DNA of 23,977 bases, from the NCBI GenBank assembly GCA_964435475.1, contig CAYSZB010000036.1, positions 1 through 23,977 on the forward strand, read 5' to 3'. Below the pieces are notes generated by a model. The model saw nothing but the letters and a program-made list of their open reading frames with translations. It was not told the origin of the DNA and did not search any database. The DNA is from CAYSZB01 sp964435475. GTDB taxonomy: Bacteria > Chloroflexota > Anaerolineae > Anaerolineales > Anaerolineaceae. A program made the translations under genes and the position numbers. Shown here in pieces: positions 23,508-23,977 of the stretch (position 1 is its first letter; the number at the start of each line of letters is the position of its first letter).

Positions 23508-23977
23508 ATGGCTGAAAACATCTTACTACATGTAGAGAACCTGAAACTTTACTTTAAGGCCAACAAAGGTCTTGTCCAGGCCGTGGATGGCGTGGATTTT
23601 GACCTGACCAATAACAAAGCGGTGGTGGTCATCGGCGAGTCAGGCTGCGGCAAGACTTCCATGGCAAAAGCGCTCCTCCGGCTGTTGCCCCGTAATGTGG
23701 GCGAATATTCCGGCAAGGTCGAACTGAACGGCGTGGATACCATGGCTATGGACGATGAAGAATACCGCACGAAAGTGCGCTGGGTGAAGATGTCCATGGT
23801 GCCCCAGGCAGCCATGAACTCGCTCAACCCGGTTCTGAAGGTTGGTGACCAGGTGGCTGAACCCATGATGGTCCACAATGCTGTCAGCAAGGAAGCTGCC
23901 CTGGAACAGGCTAAAACCATGTTCCAGCGCGTTGGCGTGCCGGTCGATTTCATCAACCGTTATGCCTTTGAGCTCTC
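23508..23977 (+). CDS. ABC transporter ATP-binding protein, DppD/OppD type (partial, runs off the window)
   Basis: The first 156 codons of the ATPase subunit are present, open to the right edge. The Walker A motif is GESGCGKTS (43-51) and the Q-loop is MVPQ (Q100), followed by NSLNP (104-108), which is typical of the peptide/nickel transporter ATPases. The sequence stops at YAFELS, just before the expected GGMRQR signature. Walker B and the C-terminal oligopeptide-transporter domain lie outside the window. It is spaced 3 nt after the permease stop without a strong SD, so it is probably translated by coupling. A second ATPase (DppF type) is likely to follow. Confidence 0.95.
   Translation, partial: MAENILLHVENLKLYFKANKGLVQAVDGVDFDLTNNKAVVVIGESGCGKTSMAKALLRLLPRNVGEYSGKVELNGVDTMAMDDEEYRTKVRWVKMSMVPQAAMNSLNPVLKVGDQVAEPMMVHNAVSKEAALEQAKTMFQRVGVPVDFINRYAFEL

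Overview
The window reads as a fragment of a mesophilic bacterial chromosome, most likely an anaerobic Chloroflexota of the Anaerolineae type. This is an inference from gene style: moderately GC-rich coding DNA with AT-rich spacers, lipoproteins with Pro/Thr/Glu linkers, a peptide-type ABC cluster with a very long binding lipoprotein, and RNase Y. No rRNA, tRNA, transposase, integrase or CRISPR array was seen. It is a metagenome-style scaffold. Two runs of exactly 100 N are each flanked by an identical 55-bp sequence, so two overlapping contigs were joined without merging. Both interrupted genes become one intact reading frame when one 55-bp copy and the N run are removed (155 bases).

Layout. 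(1) 50-2713: a P-type cation ATPase with a strong terminator. (2) 2836-3477, minus: a four-His-box fatty-acid hydroxylase/sterol desaturase family membrane protein, with a 20-bp perfect palindrome at its promoter. (3) 3745-6681: M24 aminopeptidase, MFS transporter and metallo-beta-lactamase hydrolase, tightly packed. (4) 6669-8889, minus: recX then rny (RNase Y), overlapping by 8 bp. (5) 8890-9365: a 476-bp AT-rich spacer. (6) 9366-11887: two small membrane proteins of unknown function, RNase Z and a homocysteine S-methyltransferase-family protein, ending in a probable terminator. (7) 11987-18041: Maf nucleotide pyrophosphatase, a lipoprotein class B penicillin-binding protein, RsgA and a canonical family-5 solute-binding lipoprotein. 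(8) 18120 to the right edge: a consensus promoter, a 5' stem-loop, a 41-codon small ORF, an 867-aa solute-binding lipoprotein, two permeases and the start of an ATPase. This is an Opp/Dpp-type importer running off the window.

The most interesting region is the last. The 867-aa binding protein carries the motifs of the SBP_bac_5 fold in swapped order. The part that normally follows the 'NP-x-Y-W' motif comes first, and the part that normally starts the protein comes second, followed by an extra beta-rich C-terminal domain. The binding protein at 16000-18041 has the normal order and serves as an internal control. The partner DppC-like permease carries about 185 residues between TM1 and its GTD motif, and the DppB-like permease has a charged helical segment after TM1. 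The importer therefore looks structurally remodelled on the outer face of the membrane. A small SD-preceded ORF ends 2 bases before the binding-protein start, and a 12-bp perfect hairpin separates the binding-protein gene from the permease genes.

Three promoter-like sites share an extended -10 of the form TGnTA. Two of them lie so close to a start codon (9366 and 11987) that leaderless mRNAs are likely.
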